The notes beneath the pieces were generated by a model that searched no databases, was not told the origin of the DNA, and saw only the letters and a list, made by a program, of their open reading frames with translations. DNA of 64,000 nucleotides, taken from positions 846,925,760 to 846,989,759 of the forward strand of contig NC_090447.1 in NCBI RefSeq assembly GCF_031143425.1. Direction: 5' to 3'. The position numbers and the translations under genes were made by a program. The DNA comes from Pleurodeles waltl. Its lineage: Eukaryota; Chordata; Amphibia; Caudata; Salamandridae. Below, piece after piece: positions 52,647-64,000 of this stretch; positions within the stretch are counted from its first letter, which is position 1, and the number at the start of each line of letters is the position of its first letter.

Positions 52647-53963
52647 TGGGTTCTGTAATAGCTCCCTTTTAAACTTACGATTGAAAGCCTTTCTTGTTAT
52701 CTCACCTTTCCCCCCCCCCCTAGGCTTCTGTGTATGTTGTTTAATGTGCTGTTTTGTTTACACATTGGGCCTTGCTTTTACCAAGGCTTCTTTAAAACAC
52801 TCCTCCCTAGGCCATGTGTTAATCCAACTCATTTGCATAATAACTGAAACTCTGCACACCTTTCAAGAACATGTGCAGCATGTGAGGACCACACCCAGCT
52901 CTTCAAACCACACCCAGCTCTGCACACCTTCCAAGAACATGTGCAGCATGTGAGGACCACACCCAGCCCTTCAAACCACACCCAGCCCTGTCTATAAAAG
53001 GCATCCCCGAGCCTCACCCAGTGCTTGTGCTCGTCTACCTCCCGCTTACCTGAGAACAGATCCCTCGGCGCTGGCACTCCTGCTCTTTACAGACTTTCAT
53101 TGACTTCAATGGGCGCAGCTTCTGGCTCTTCCTTCTTCCCGTTTCCGGTTCCTCCTTGCTTCAGCCTCTCTCCTATGAGTAACCTGCAAAAGAGAAAGAA
53201 GACAAGGTTAGACTGGTCAGTATCTCTTGCCAGCAACAAGTAAGTGCAAAACCTTTTATTACCTGAAAGAACTTTGACAACAATTTCTGGATTCGTGTAT
53301 AGACAATTTGAAACGAAATACCTTCCACGAACATTGTGATTCAAACTCTTTGTTACAAGAATATTTTGCAGAACTTTGTGAAGCAAACATTGTTTTTTCT
53401 CATGGAACTTTTAAGAATCGAACAGTGGAAACCATTAACAGCAAGGCAAACAGTAAATCAAGGACTTGCACAAATTACATGCTGTATTTTGATGTAAAAG
53501 TACAGTATTTGTTTTATAAAAGATTCTGGAAATATGGGAAAAAAGTTTTACAGTAATAGAAAACACATCCCAGAGCAGTAACACCTTCCAAACCTGGAAA
53601 CTAGAGACCAGGATCCAAGAGGTACTTTTAGAAGAGAATTTCTAATAAATAAAGGGATAGTCAGGAACCCATTTAGGAATATGTTGCACTTATCTGTTCT
53701 TTGTTTATGTTTCATTAGGCACCAGTTTCTACAAAAGTCAGAAAGGGCCGCAGATTTGTGCAGCACTTCAACAGTGGAAACGCAAGAACGGTGTTGTCTC
53801 TCTTTTTTTTATTTTATCCACTTCCCCCCTTCCCTTGAGCTTCTGTTCTTAGTGCACTGTTTTAAAAACTAGTGTGCTGGAACAATCAGTTTCAGGGTGG
53901 GGTCGGATTGTCTTCAACCTCCATCAGAACTGAACAAGAACTCAGGTGAGCTGGGCTTTGACA
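52598..53963 (+). repeat. Gypsy-2 3' LTR
   Basis: 1366 bp, TGTTAGGG...CTTTGACA, more than 99% identical to the 5' LTR by eye. It includes the 68-bp repeats, TATAAAAG and AATAAA. Confidence 0.95.
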
Positions 53964-54480
53964 AAAACTCCCACCACGTAATAAAGACCAAAGGATAAAG
54001 AAGGACACAGAAAAGATAGACAGGAGAAAGGGAAAAGGAAAGACAGGAAAGACGGAAGGGAAACGATAAAACCTGTATTTAGGACATCCTACTTACCAGT
54101 GCTTTATCTTGTGTTTTCTCACATGTGCCTCCCGGGAGCCCTGGAAGAAGAGAAACAAGAAAAGGAAAACCTGAACCGCAGATGTCACAAGAATAAGACA
54201 CAAAACCGTACAAAATACTTATTTTTTGCACAACAAAAATAAACCTCACTTGAACTGTTAAACGCTGACTTCGTGTCCTCCTTGCGTCACCTGGCCACAC
54301 TAGTAAAATCAATTGAATATTAAAAGGCAAGCCCACGACCCAATGAAAGTGACAGGTGTGACATGTGCATGGTTAAAAGCCCAAAGAGAGATTACAACAG
54401 GGACAAGGCACTTGTGCACTCGACCTTAAATAAGAGCGACAAAGGTCTACCTAGATATTACCACTCTACTTCATTGTTAG
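53964..54480. other. No gene recognised
   Basis: A purine-rich flank of the insertion, then mixed sequence. Nothing assignable. Confidence 0.5.
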
Positions 54481-55216
54481 GCAGTGCTGTTAAATCCTGG
54501 GCAGAGTAATACTTTCTAAACTAGAACAATGGGCATTTGAGAACTTGGCACACTCTGTTGTGCAGCTAGGGTTTCACCAAGGTTTGGGCACAGTGCATCA
54601 GTGTGTTAATCTATATCTTATCACCGAAAAATATGTTAGAGCAAAGAAAGAAATCACGCATTTGGCATTCATGAAAGTAATGTGACCCTATGCAACGTCC
54701 CAGTCTGTGGGATATCATGGAGGGCATGGTGATTGACATGGCTCTGACAAACTTGCTCCTTCAGCTAACCTGGCAAACCTCTGCAAATATACGGTGCAGT
54801 ACTAAAGGTGAACTATCACCCAAAATAAAATCTACTGTTGGTATCTGCCGGGCATATGTGATGGCCCCTTATTGTTTCTTATTTTATATAAATTGTCTAG
54901 AATAGGGTTTGTGCTCAATGCGCCTTCTCAAGTCAGCCTCCTGCTTTGCTCCTGTATTATTATACATGGATTATGCAGTATTACTAGCCAGAACTGCAAG
55001 CGGGTTGCAAATTCTTCTGGATACCTTTACACCTTCATAAATGGCCTTGAACTGAAAATACACCTCTCCAAGTCATTTATAATGAAATGCGGACCAAGGT
55101 TTTCTAAATCTGGGAAATTCACCCTGTCCACCAAGAAGGTGTTCAAAGTCCAAAACTTTACTTACCTGGAATCACAATGGACATACCATTTAATTGGAAA
55201 TTCCTGTAAAAAATAA
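54481..55216 (+). pseudogene. Decayed non-LTR reverse transcriptase fragment
   Basis: Reads ILGRVILSKLEQWAFENLAH and GFHQGLGTVHQCVNLYLITE (54,498-54,630), the RT region where LINEs have a GFR-x-G-x-ST-x-DQ motif. It then reads CSTKGELSPKIKS and YVMAPYCFLFYINCLE (54,796-54,903), the GCVMAPLLF-like region, and later FINGLELKIHLSKSFIMKCG (55,035-55,095). The YADD site itself is lost. Clade is uncertain; the sequence is unlike the L1 and L2 pieces elsewhere in the window. Confidence 0.6.
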
Positions 55217-56339
55217 GTGCTCTTCAATTTCAAAGGTCAGCTGACTCCATCTTTTGATTTGCTAAAAGGTTGGGGCATTAACCAGTGAAGGAGCTAGCCC
55301 ATATTTTGAATAAATATATGTCTGTAGGTACATTTGGAGCCGGATTATGGGGATAAATAGATGTCAGCCACATACAAAACAGGTTTTTGCATAGACATTT
55401 GGCTTGTAACACAATCTTCCTCCACCATTTTTTGCCATGCTGAGGTGGGTCTTAGCTTTGTGGAGGGCTATATCAAACTACAACCTCTGCTATTGTGGGG
55501 TTAAGAATGTGGAGAAACTGAGGGCATGGCTAGGTGCCAAGCAAGATGGCTGCCTGACACTGCGGTACCAGTGACCGGGAGGTAATCTTCCCTTAATCCA
55601 TACTTAATATGCTCCCAGTAGAGGATCAACTGGTGTGGCTGATGGCAGAAGGTGGTTGGCAGCTGTGGGTAAGATTGCTTGGGCCCACAGTGCCAAGAAG
55701 TACAGGCAGTACGTTATAGCCTGTGGAGGGCCTATAGCAAGCAAAAAGCACTGGATTTCCTGTGTACAGGCACCCACCTGGAGGGCCTTCCTTGCTGCAC
55801 AAGATGATGCGTTGGCTGCTGTGGGCTGCGAGATGAGGTCTGGGCCCCCTAGGTTGGTGGGTGGTGATCCCAAAGCAGGCCTCAGGGGGACATCTAGCCA
55901 TTACCACAAGGGGAGCTGGCTGCAGACGATCTCATCCTGGATGTAGAGGTGATACTATGAGGAAGGAAGCAGTGGACGGGTGTAGTTGACGAAGTGTGCA
56001 CATATACACGGTCAGATGTAGGATGTCCAAGAAATAAGATAATGTTTTGCAGTATGGGGGTGAGGGGGAATACTTGGAGCTGAGGTTTCTTTCCGCACAC
56101 CCACCTGTAAGTAACTTTCAGTTGATGGGGAAACAAGCACTTTGCAAGTTGTAGATGTGGCAGATCAGAGCCTGCTCAGCAGGTGAGCAGGGAAGGTGGA
56201 GTTTTGGGAAATGTTAATGTTGGTTGTGTTGAGCTGACTAGCAGCCACTCCAGAACACAAGCTATCACATATAAGATGGTCATTAAGAGGGGTGGCTAAT
56301 CCTGATGCCGGCATTGAAACTGGCTGCATAATTGTGTCA
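55217..56339. other. No gene recognised; possible L1 5' region
   Basis: 1.1 kb of moderately GC-rich sequence just upstream of L1 endonuclease remnants. A 103-codon frame (55,635-55,943) has no recognised motif. Confidence 0.35.
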
Positions 56340-56880
56340 TGGTACAAAGGGATTCCCTAACAGTCCTTCAATGGAAGGTTAATGACCTGGCCATAGAGGT
56401 ATGCGAGGAACTGTTCTACAATACCTTAGGGGGTACTTCCCCAACATTGTTCTGTTACAAGAGACACACTTGAAGACAACCACTGCAAAACACTTGACAG
56501 ATATGGCTACTAAACTGCAGCATACTTTGGCTACACATCAGACTACAGGGGAGTGGGCATACTTTTGAAGACAGCCATGCCACTAATCCCTTCAGACAGT
56601 GTGGCACAATTCCCGGGGGTGATACGTGGCACAGTCAAGGCAATGGGATGGCATTACCCTGAACCTTTCTTCAGTGCATATCCCACCACAATTTCATGAA
56701 CAGGGTTTATCTCATCTGAGTCGCCCACCGTTACAGCTACCCCGGGGACTCCCAGTTATGGGGGACAATTATAACACTGTCATCAGTAGAAAAATAATGC
56801 ACTCATTTGAAAATGTGACCTCGAAGAATGGCCACCGATGTTCACAAAATTTACTAATTAATGATTTATACTTATGAAAT
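56340..56880 (+). pseudogene. L1-like endonuclease fragment
   Basis: After frame changes the + strand reads YFPNIVLLQETHLK (56,434-56,475), which is the catalytic Glu motif of the L1 AP-type endonuclease. HQTTGEWAYFLKTAMPLIP-like sequence and a degraded GD-x-N-x-V motif (VMGDNYNTVI, about 56,744-56,773) follow. Stops and shifts are frequent. The same L1 seems to continue at 58,540, on the far side of an LTR-like block. Confidence 0.6.
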
Positions 56881-56899
56881 ATCAAATATGTACTAGACT

Positions 56900-58320
56900 A
56901 ATGCAGTAATATGTCATATGAAGGGTTATGAAGAATGCTTTAGTTTTATTAATTGTATGCCTCAACTTAGCGAGTGTCTTGGCCTATTTTGTCAGGCCTC
57001 ATGCAGAAGCTGTATTTCTTAGCGTTAAATAAACAAAATGCTGACCAAGTGAATTAAACTGTGAAATGTCTATTGTGTTGTTAAATGTGCTTAACGGAAG
57101 CTTTTCGTGAGAACCGACTGCTTGAAGATGATGTTCTTGCTACTGCAACATTTTATGTGAAATGTGTGTGAGACTGACTTTCCCAGGACAATAACAATGA
57201 AGATACTGACTGGAGTGGAAACTGCAACAATATTGTTATCTGACGAGCTGGATGATGAGAACATCGTAAGGCGGACCAATCAACTGTATGTGAACAGAGA
57301 AATATTAGAATTCATAGATTTGGTATAGAAATATTATTGGACAAAAGTATGAACATACGATTAAATGACCAATAAGGAATTAGGGGATAGTTTAGGTGAC
57401 TTTGATATAACATTGCCGCAAAGGGAGACAGTAGAGATAATTAATTCCGACATTTTGCGAAAAGACAGCCATTACCCTTATTACTCTTATGCGTCTTTAT
57501 TAGAGACATGCTTATCTTAAATGCTGAATAAATTTGCCCTTACCTTCCTGACTGAGACCTAATGCTTTGCTGATTGACTGATGTCCTGAGGACGAAGATT
57601 GATTCTGCTTGCAGATCCATATCGAGGACAGCTATAATGTGCTAAAACTGTGATTACTATGCATGTTTGCTTTTTCTTTCTAGGTACCAAAGGCGCTGTT
57701 TTGATAGAACCATAGTTTTTGTTAATTTGTGTTACTAAAATGTTTTGCATGAAGCCCAACATGCTGATGCTAATCTGGTGTTAGTTGAGGACCCTGACTT
57801 AAGATGATCACAGGAACTAATGTTTGACTAATTTCTCTGCTGAATTCCATGCATGTTATAACTTTGTCGCAGCTGACTCTGCTATTGATTTGTACTGTAA
57901 CCTTAGAATGTGTTGTAGTTCAAGCTTTGATGAGATTGTGTTTCTTCCTCCGTTTTGGACAATCAGTGTTGTTTTTGTACGTGTTTCATTTGATATTGAG
58001 ATTAATCTACATGACCTTAGCATTGTTAATATAGGGAAATAAAATTACTAAACCTTCACTAAAGGTGTGGTTATTCATGACTAAAAGGTCATGATGTGTG
58101 ACAATTACTGACTCCATTGATTATTGCTTTTATTGATTACTGATGGTTGTTGATTATTGTGTATCGATTATTGATTATGTACTGGAGCTATGATAAGAAC
58201 TTCTTAATTGTGAGTCAAAAGGTTCATCGACCTATTCTCGTCCCCTTGTAAGTATACTTATTAAGGTCTGACGTGCTAACTGGGGCACAACAGGACATGG
58301 GGCCTCACCAAGACCCCTGC
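56900..58320 (+). mobile_element. LTR-like segment inserted in L1 (approximate limits)
   Basis: An A/T-rich block of about 1.4 kb separates two parts of one L1 ORF2. It has several AATAAA motifs (57,026, 57,524 and 58,037), no long coding frame, and ends near ACTGGGGCACAACA. Size, composition and position suggest a solo LTR, but I could not confirm TG...CA ends or a target duplication. Confidence 0.4.
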
Positions 58321-58539
58321 CCGGATTTATCACGTCAGTGGCCTTCATGAACTTGTGCCGGGCTCAGCACCTCATGCAAAAAAGTATACATATTACTCAA
58401 GAGCCCACATAATCTTCTCCTACACAAACTATTTTCTGACGGAACTCCGCACAGTGGGGAATTTCACTAGACCACACCCCAATATGAACTGAATTTCAAG
58501 GGGGGGGTGACAATACAAACCCAGTGTCATTGAAACCTG
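58321..58539. other. Spacer, no gene
   Basis: May belong to the LTR-like insert or to decayed L1. Not resolved. Confidence 0.3.
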
Positions 58540-59037
58540 GTACCTTAAGAACAAGCATCCAACTGCTGACCTCCGAGAAGATATCAAACTCTATTTTGAG
58601 GAGAACTCAGGTTTGGTGGGTTCTGACCCCATCCTGTGGGAAGCCTACAAAACAGTGGAAAGGGGGGAACTGATAGGATTAATTGCAGGTAAAAAGAAGA
58701 ACCAGCAGCTAGAGCCACTGAACTGGAGACTGATATATTGGACCTTGAGGCCCATCTTCTACAGCAGAATGACCCTGCAACACATCACAGGTGAAGGCTG
58801 AAGCAACAGGAACTTCAGCTGAGGGCAATGCAAGGGCCATGTATATTGCCTCACATCATAGGCTGTATGTCGTAGGCAACAGGTCAGGGAAACTCCTGGC
58901 TTGGCTGGAGCAGAGAGATCCAACAAGAAACTGGGTCCTAGCAGTCAAGAACTGTGAGAGGATGACATTTCAAGGCAATTCTCCAAGAACCCAAGGTAAC
59001 CAGAGCCAACAACTGAGCTGCACTGTACAATTGTTAT
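58540..59037 (+). pseudogene. L1-like ORF2 linker between endonuclease and RT
   Basis: Reads KNKHPTADLREDIKLYFEEN and SDPILWEAYKTVERGELIG (about 58,550-58,678), the WExxKxxxRG motif that follows the endonuclease in L1 ORF2, then a helical LEPLNWRLI segment. The frame then shifts and reads ARAMYIASHHRLYVVGNRSG and KLLAWLEQRDPTRNWVLAVK (58,830-58,950), the start of the RT domain. Truncated after that. Confidence 0.65.
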
Positions 59038-59326
59038 AGACAGGGTGAAAAATGGGTATCAAGTAAACTTGCATATTTCTGATATGGGTACAAGATATGG
59101 AGTTTAGAAGCAGTGCTTATTTCTACATTTCTGTATTTGTTAGTACTCGCGTATGGTTTGGAGGGTATTTTTCAAACTGTAATCTTTCTTATACACTGAC
59201 ATATTTGAAAGGCACAAATGAAGGCAAATCAAATTGGTAATAACAAATGTTCTGCTATTCTATGCTTCTACAATTCACCTGGTATCCACACATGCTATAC
59301 CTCCCTAGACTCCTCCTACTGTGTAG
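59038..59326. other. Spacer, no gene
   Basis: A/T-rich; nothing assignable. Confidence 0.45.
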
Positions 59327-59790
59327 TTTTCAGAAATATCTGGGTTTTATAGGTTTCCCTAGATGTCAGCTAACCCCAGGTCCAAAAACACAGGTTCTCC
59401 CCTAACAAAACAAGGTTGTTTTGTGATAGATCGTTTTGATGTCTTCGCAATACTTTTTTGGCCCTTTCCTTCATGGGCACTTGGCTCACCCACACGTGAG
59501 GCACTGTTACTCTCAGGAGGCTTGGGGATGCTTAATTGTAGGAAATTTGTGGCTGTCTGCAGATTCCAGGAATTTTCCTCACAGAAATTCAAGGAAAATG
59601 TATTTTTTGGGCAAAGTTTCAAAGTTGCAAGGGATTGTGGGTAAAGAAACCTGGTGAGAGCCAGACAAGTCATGCACCCCTTAACTCTCCTCTTTGCCTA
59701 GTTTTCAAAAATGCGCAGGTTTGCCTAGGTGTCGGCTAGGCTAGGGCCCAAAATCAAGCGCTACTCATAATGACAAAAAAGGTACTAATT
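59327..59790 (+). repeat. Partial tandem repeat, ~375-bp period
   Basis: The stretch TAGTTTTCAGAAATATCTGG ... CCTAGATGTCAGCTA (59,322-59,375) recurs as TAGTTTTCAAAAATGCGCAG ... CCTAGGTGTCGGCTA (59,698-59,740), about 375 bases on. Only one full unit and part of another are present. Frames across it are not supported as genes. Confidence 0.55.
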
Positions 59791-60891
59791 TGTTAAAGGT
59801 AATCCACCACTTACACTGGTTAGTTTTATCACCTCGAGACATGATGGCTTCAAAGCATCAGAATATTGAAACTAAGACTTCTGAAGCGGAGCCATAAAGC
59901 CATGTCAAGGCACCAACCGCGTTATGGTCCATTCACACAGGAATCACACACCACATACAAGACTTGCATACCGCGAGCCACAAGCCCAGCCACGAGTCCA
60001 ATACAACAGATCAGTGCACACACATCAACTTACCACCACTATGCAAGCACTCATCACATTCATACTCCACAGGATGGAATAAGATTTGCTACATTTAACT
60101 ATTGGTCAAGTAACTGCCTCCTTCTTTCTGAACATTACCGAGCACATGCCTAGTGAGTCTTTACTAATGGGTCCCATGACAGCCACATGAGGTTCTGGAG
60201 GATGTCTTTCATGCACCTTTAGCACATTCACTGTGCTGAATCCAACTCAGTCCAGTTTGTGGATTCAAGTTGGAGGTGCCCAGGTACGCCCCCAAGGTGT
60301 AATTCCTCGAACTGAGTGAGCCTATCTTTGAAACGAATGCAAACACGCTGGAAAATTTTCCGAAGTTACTGTGAGGAGGTAGAGGACTTACCCAACATTA
60401 TAACATGGTCTCCTCAATTGGTCATCAATACGAGTGACATACGTCTTGTTTCCTCACAAGATCAAGGATACTGTCTCCTTAAACAACATTAGATGGAAGA
60501 GGAAGTGATGGAGTCTATCCGTGACCTCTGTGATAGAAATTCCTATACCTTTCTGGCATCTGACCTGGAAGGGGCAGTCACAAGAACAAAGCAGGGAGTG
60601 TTGAAGACATCGTGGAAGGAAGTGGCAAGGAGTCCCAGAGAATCACCGCTGAGAAGCCCGCTTAGACGGGAGATACTGGAGGACACCGTCATTTTACATC
60701 AACTGCCATAGCCAAACACTGCATCATCGGATGAGACTGCAGGGAGACCCGAGGACAGAGCTTCCCGTTGACGTGTCAGAAGTACCAGTTGCGTTCGAGG
60801 ATGGATGTGCGTAGACCAGGTGTGTACAATGGTTCTAAAGTGAGGGTGTATGGACCGAAAGAATACCAAATGTTCATAGAGTAGAAACTGA
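59791..60891. other. No gene recognised
   Basis: Mixed sequence; frames of 70-95 codons without motif or context. Confidence 0.45.
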
Positions 60892-61810
60892 GGGCCATAT
60901 TTATACTTTTTGACGCAAAACTGCGCTAACGCAGTTTTGCGTAAAAAAAAATTAGCGCCGGCTAACGCCATTCTGAAGCACCATGCGGGCGCCGTATTTA
61001 TTCAATGACGTTAGCCGGCGTTAGCCGCCGGCGCTGCCTGGTGTGTGTGAAAAAAAATGACGTACACCACGCAGCGCCGGCGTAGTGGAATATGGAGCTT
61101 GGGCGCCAAAAAATGGTGCAAGTCAGGCTGAGGCAAATTTTTCGCCTCAACCCGATTTGCGCCATTTTTTTCGACTCCCAACCCCCATTGAAATGACTCC
61201 TGTCTTAGCAAAGACAGGAGTCATGCCCCCTTGCCCAGTGGCCATGCCCAGGGGACTTCTGTCCCCTGGGCATGGTCATTGGGCATAGTGGCATGTAGGG
61301 GGGCACAAATCAGGCCCCCCTATGCCACAAAAAAAAAGAATAATACTTACCTGAACTTACCTTATGTTCCCTGGGATGGGTCCCTCCATCCTTAGGCGTC
61401 CTCCTGGGGTGGGCAAGGGTGACAGGGGGTGTCCCTGGGGGCATGGGAGGGCACCTCTGGGCTCCATCCGAGCCCACAGGTCCCTTAACGCCTGCCCTGA
61501 CCAGGTGCTAAAAAACGGCGCAAAAGCGGCTGGACGTCATTTTTTTTGACCCGCCCACTCCCGGGCGTGAATTTTGCCGGGGAGTGTAAATACGGCGCAC
61601 ATGCCTCTGAGTCAATTTTTTAGACGGGAACGCCTACCTTGCATATCATTAACGCAAAGTAGGTGTCCACGCTAAAAAATGACGCAAACTCCATGGACTT
61701 TGGCGCTAGATGCGTCTAACGCCAAAGTATAAATATGGAGTTAGTTTTGCGTCGGAATTGTTTAAAAAATATGACACAATTACGGCACAAACAGAGTATA
61801 AATATGCCCC
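60892..61810. mobile_element. Multi-hairpin MITE, PIF/Harbinger-like (copy 2)
   Basis: A 919-bp copy of the element at 2647-3581. The left end begins GGGCCATATTTATACT and the right end, reversed, GGGGCATATTTATACT. Flanks are TGA (60,889-60,891 and 61,811-61,813). Same hairpin order: GACGCAAAACTGCG stem, GCCGGCTAACG stem, ATGACTCCTGTC stem, the long GCCATGCCCAGGGGAC stem and the terminal GACGGGAACGCC stem. Some stems on the right side are eroded. Confidence 0.85.
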
Positions 61811-61813
61811 TGA

Positions 61814-62740
61814 GAGTTTAGTGAAGTCTTCCCCTTTGACATATTATTGAATGTCTCAAAGTTTAGAACAACTGACACACCCAGTTTTTGCATGTTATTG
61901 AAAAGCCGTAAAACCTCAACAATATAAGTTTAGTGTTGTCTACACTGATATCACGTGGATGTTTATTTTTAGAAGTAATCGTGTCTTCTGACACCACACA
62001 ACCCTAAACACATTCACTCCTGGGTGCAACAGGTGACAGGTACCTTTATACGAGAAGAGACCAGTGACTTACCTGCACTTGTTTTGCTACCACCGAGATC
62101 GTGGGCGGGATGGCCTCTGGTTCCTGGATCCCAAACCTGAAAAGAAGACCCGAGAGATTATATAAGTTTGGACATTTCTTTCATCACAAATTCTACCTTC
62201 ATAAATAAAAAACACCAAATCAAAAAATATACTGTTGTGATTCTTTCTAATATGAACAAAACCTGACAGGTACTTAAAGAGAACATCATGACCTATGAAA
62301 AACTGGAGATTTTGACACACAGAGTAGCCTGTGAGAATATAGCATATGTCCCATCCACCGATATGTGCTGTGCTGTGACTGTAATGCACTTATCATACAG
62401 CTAATTGAACATCTACTAAGTTCTGATGGAGGATGAACATGGCAAGCAGGACAAGCATTGTTCCATATGTGTGCATCGGGCACGTGTGGCACCAATGGAT
62501 TTGAATCCATAGGTAAAGATGAAGTCATGGCATGTGCATCTGTATTAGGCCTGGGTGTAAAACTCTGCTCCACTGGTGGTGTTTGCGGAATTCAGGAACT
62601 TCTCACTACGCGTAGTAACCCGGTGTTCCCAAATTCTGCACTCCGGCAAGGAGTTAAATTGCACTTGTTTTGGCGCTTTCTCATGAGTGCCACAATACTC
62701 CTGGGCCACTAGCGAGTGTGCGCAAGACTTCACATGCATG
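61814..62740. other. No gene recognised
   Basis: A/T-rich to mixed sequence; nothing assignable. Confidence 0.45.
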
Positions 62741-63170
62741 TGTCCTTTGTTTGCCATGCCTCCTTGCTCCTTATTGTTGTTTGATCATGTTGCTGGCTGG
62801 CAGCCATTTTGTGCATGCATCCAGTGTCCCTTTCCATAGGCTTGATGTGTCCTTTGTTTGCACTGCCTCCTTGCTCCTTGTTGTTGTTGTTTGACCATGT
62901 GGCTGGCTGGCAGCCACTTTGTCCATCCAGCCACTGTCCCTTGCCATAGGCTTGCCTATGTCCTTTGTTTGCTATGCCTCCTTTCTTTTTGTTGTTCTTT
63001 GAACATATGGCAGGCTGGCAGCCATTTTGTCCATCCAGCCATTGTCCCTTGCCATAGGCATGTATGTGCCCTTTGTTTGCCATGTCTCCTTGCTCCTTGT
63101 TGTTTGACCATGTAGCTGTCTGGCAGCCATTTTGTGAATGCAGCCAGTGTGTCTTTGACATAGGCTTACA
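62741..63170. repeat. Minisatellite, ~108-bp unit, 4 copies
   Basis: TGTCCTTTGTTTGC/TGCCCTTTGTTTGC blocks start at 62,741, 62,848, 62,959 and 63,067. Each unit has a G/C-rich part (CTGGCTGGCAGCCA) and a GTTGTTGTTTGACCATG-like part. A minus-strand frame runs through all copies but reflects the repeat. Confidence 0.9.
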
Positions 63171-63179
63171 TACAAACAC

Positions 63180-63470
63180 CATTAATTATTGATAATTTGT
63201 TTTTAAAATTTCTATATTTTTTCTATATTATTTTTAGTTTTTATGTTCTATTTTAATTTTTTTATTTTCCTTTTTCTTTTTATAATTTCTTTTTTATGTT
63301 AATTTTGATATTTGTAAAAAAAAAACTTTTTTATTTTTTTACTTTTTTTTGTAATTTTTGTTTTTAATTTTAATGTTTAAAAAAAATAATAATTGTAATC
63401 TTCATATTTAGTTTTTTAATTTTTAAAAATATTTTTTATTTTTAACTTAATTTTTATTTAATTCTGCATT
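63180..63470. repeat. T/A-rich low-complexity sequence
   Basis: Long runs of T and A with TTTTTATT-type motifs; no gene. Confidence 0.85.
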
Positions 63471-64000
63471 TTGCATTGATCCATCCATCCACATTTATCC
63501 ATTCCTCTATCCCTCCACCCACCAAAGACGCACAGCTGCACTACAGCATTCAGTTTCTTTAGGTGTAATTCCATTTCCTCCAGGACACCCTGCCTGCGGA
63601 GCACTGCAGACAAATAAAAAGCATAATTCATTTTGTTAATGATTATTCCATTTCCCCTGGACCACCTTGCTGCCATACGTTATTTAAAGGATTATTCCAT
63701 TTAGCCATGCACCTCTCTCTGACTTCCCCTAGGTGTCTCCTTTAAAACAGATTGAGATAAAGCAAAGAGCTAGATCTGCCTGTTGTGCTGTCTGATTTGA
63801 AATGTAATTTATTTATGGTGTGGTGGTGTGGTTTGTCTTTACAATGTTTGATTAAATTGGTATTTATTACATTAGTAACCAACCACACTAAGATTGCATT
63901 TGGCTGTACTATTTCAACCTGCACCATAGGTTATTTAAAGGATTATTCCATTTAGCCATACACCTCTCTCCGACATCCCCTACGTGTCTCCTTTAAAACA
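63471..64000 (+). repeat. 251-bp-spaced direct repeat at the window end
   Basis: GTTATTTAAAGGATTATTCC and the ~70 bases after it occur at 63,679 and again at 63,930, running off the window. A shorter related ATTCCATTTCC block lies at 63,567. This is probably the edge of a larger tandem array. Confidence 0.7.

Larger units (their letters stand above)
46995..53963 (+). mobile_element. Ty3/Gypsy chromovirus-type retrotransposon, Gypsy-2
   Basis: A 6.97-kb element with complete LTRs, flanked by a perfect 5-bp duplication AAAAC (46,990-46,994 and 53,964-53,968). The LTRs differ at about ten positions and one 1-bp indel over 1366 bp (under 1%), so the insertion is recent. pol is open throughout and ends in a chromodomain, which defines chromoviruses. 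gag lacks its central part. No obvious primer-binding site follows the 5' LTR directly; a TGGTGGACGATG stretch lies about 30 bp downstream (48,392). Confidence 0.95.

Overview
The window reads as a piece of a very large, repeat-saturated vertebrate nuclear genome, most likely a salamander (urodele amphibian). This is inferred from the mix of elements: L1-like and L2-like LINEs, an L2-tailed SINE, Ty3/Gypsy elements including a chromovirus, a decayed Helitron, PIF/Harbinger elements with Myb-like and HARBI1-like genes, long TG...CA solo LTRs and multi-hairpin MITEs. No intact host gene is visible. The only host-like coding trace is a decayed, apparently intronless segment near 45.1-46.1 kb. I searched no database; family names rest on motifs read by eye and on family knowledge.

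Layout, left half. 1-2.15 kb: 3' end of an L1-like LINE. 2.33-7.03 kb: ruin of an autonomous Helitron (Rep plus Pif1-like helicase), hit by a 935-bp multi-hairpin MITE and a 105-bp MITE. 7.7 kb: tRNA-type SINE whose tail matches the L2 LINE further right. 8.5-12.4 kb: three more MITEs and a diverged ~620-bp direct repeat. 12.4-16.9 kb: nothing recognised. 16.9-22.85 kb: a MITE split by a Gypsy element (Gypsy-1) with 185-bp LTRs and a single-frame gag-pro-pol carrying two stops and a frameshift. 23.7-24.65 kb: degenerate GAAA purine tract.

Middle. 24.7-39.4 kb holds two PIF/Harbinger elements of different families. The first has a Myb/SANT gene on + split by a minus-strand L2 LINE. A HARBI1-like transposase pseudogene lies on - at 32.36-31.13 kb. 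The second Myb gene starts at 32.8 kb and is split by a 2.4-kb insertion containing 46-bp and 47-bp tandem arrays; its tail carries a 27-bp (9-residue) repeat. 41.1-45.1 kb: a long solo LTR with a perfect 5-bp target duplication, containing a second, inverted solo LTR.

Right half. 46,995-53,963: a young chromovirus-type Gypsy element (Gypsy-2). It has nearly identical 1.37-kb LTRs, a perfect AAAAC target duplication, an unbroken 1112-codon pol with chromodomain, and a gag that has lost its middle. 54.5-59.0 kb: decayed LINE pieces, one L1 copy split by an LTR-like segment. 60.9-61.8 kb: second copy of the multi-hairpin MITE. The end holds a ~108-bp minisatellite, AT-rich sequence and a 251-bp-spaced repeat.

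The sequences do not form one pathway; they record layered insertions. The most informative signals are paired arm changes between the two multi-hairpin MITE copies, a MITE sitting between the two catalytic tyrosines of the Helitron Rep, the shared SINE/L2 tail, and a well-framed -1 frameshift heptamer in Gypsy-2.
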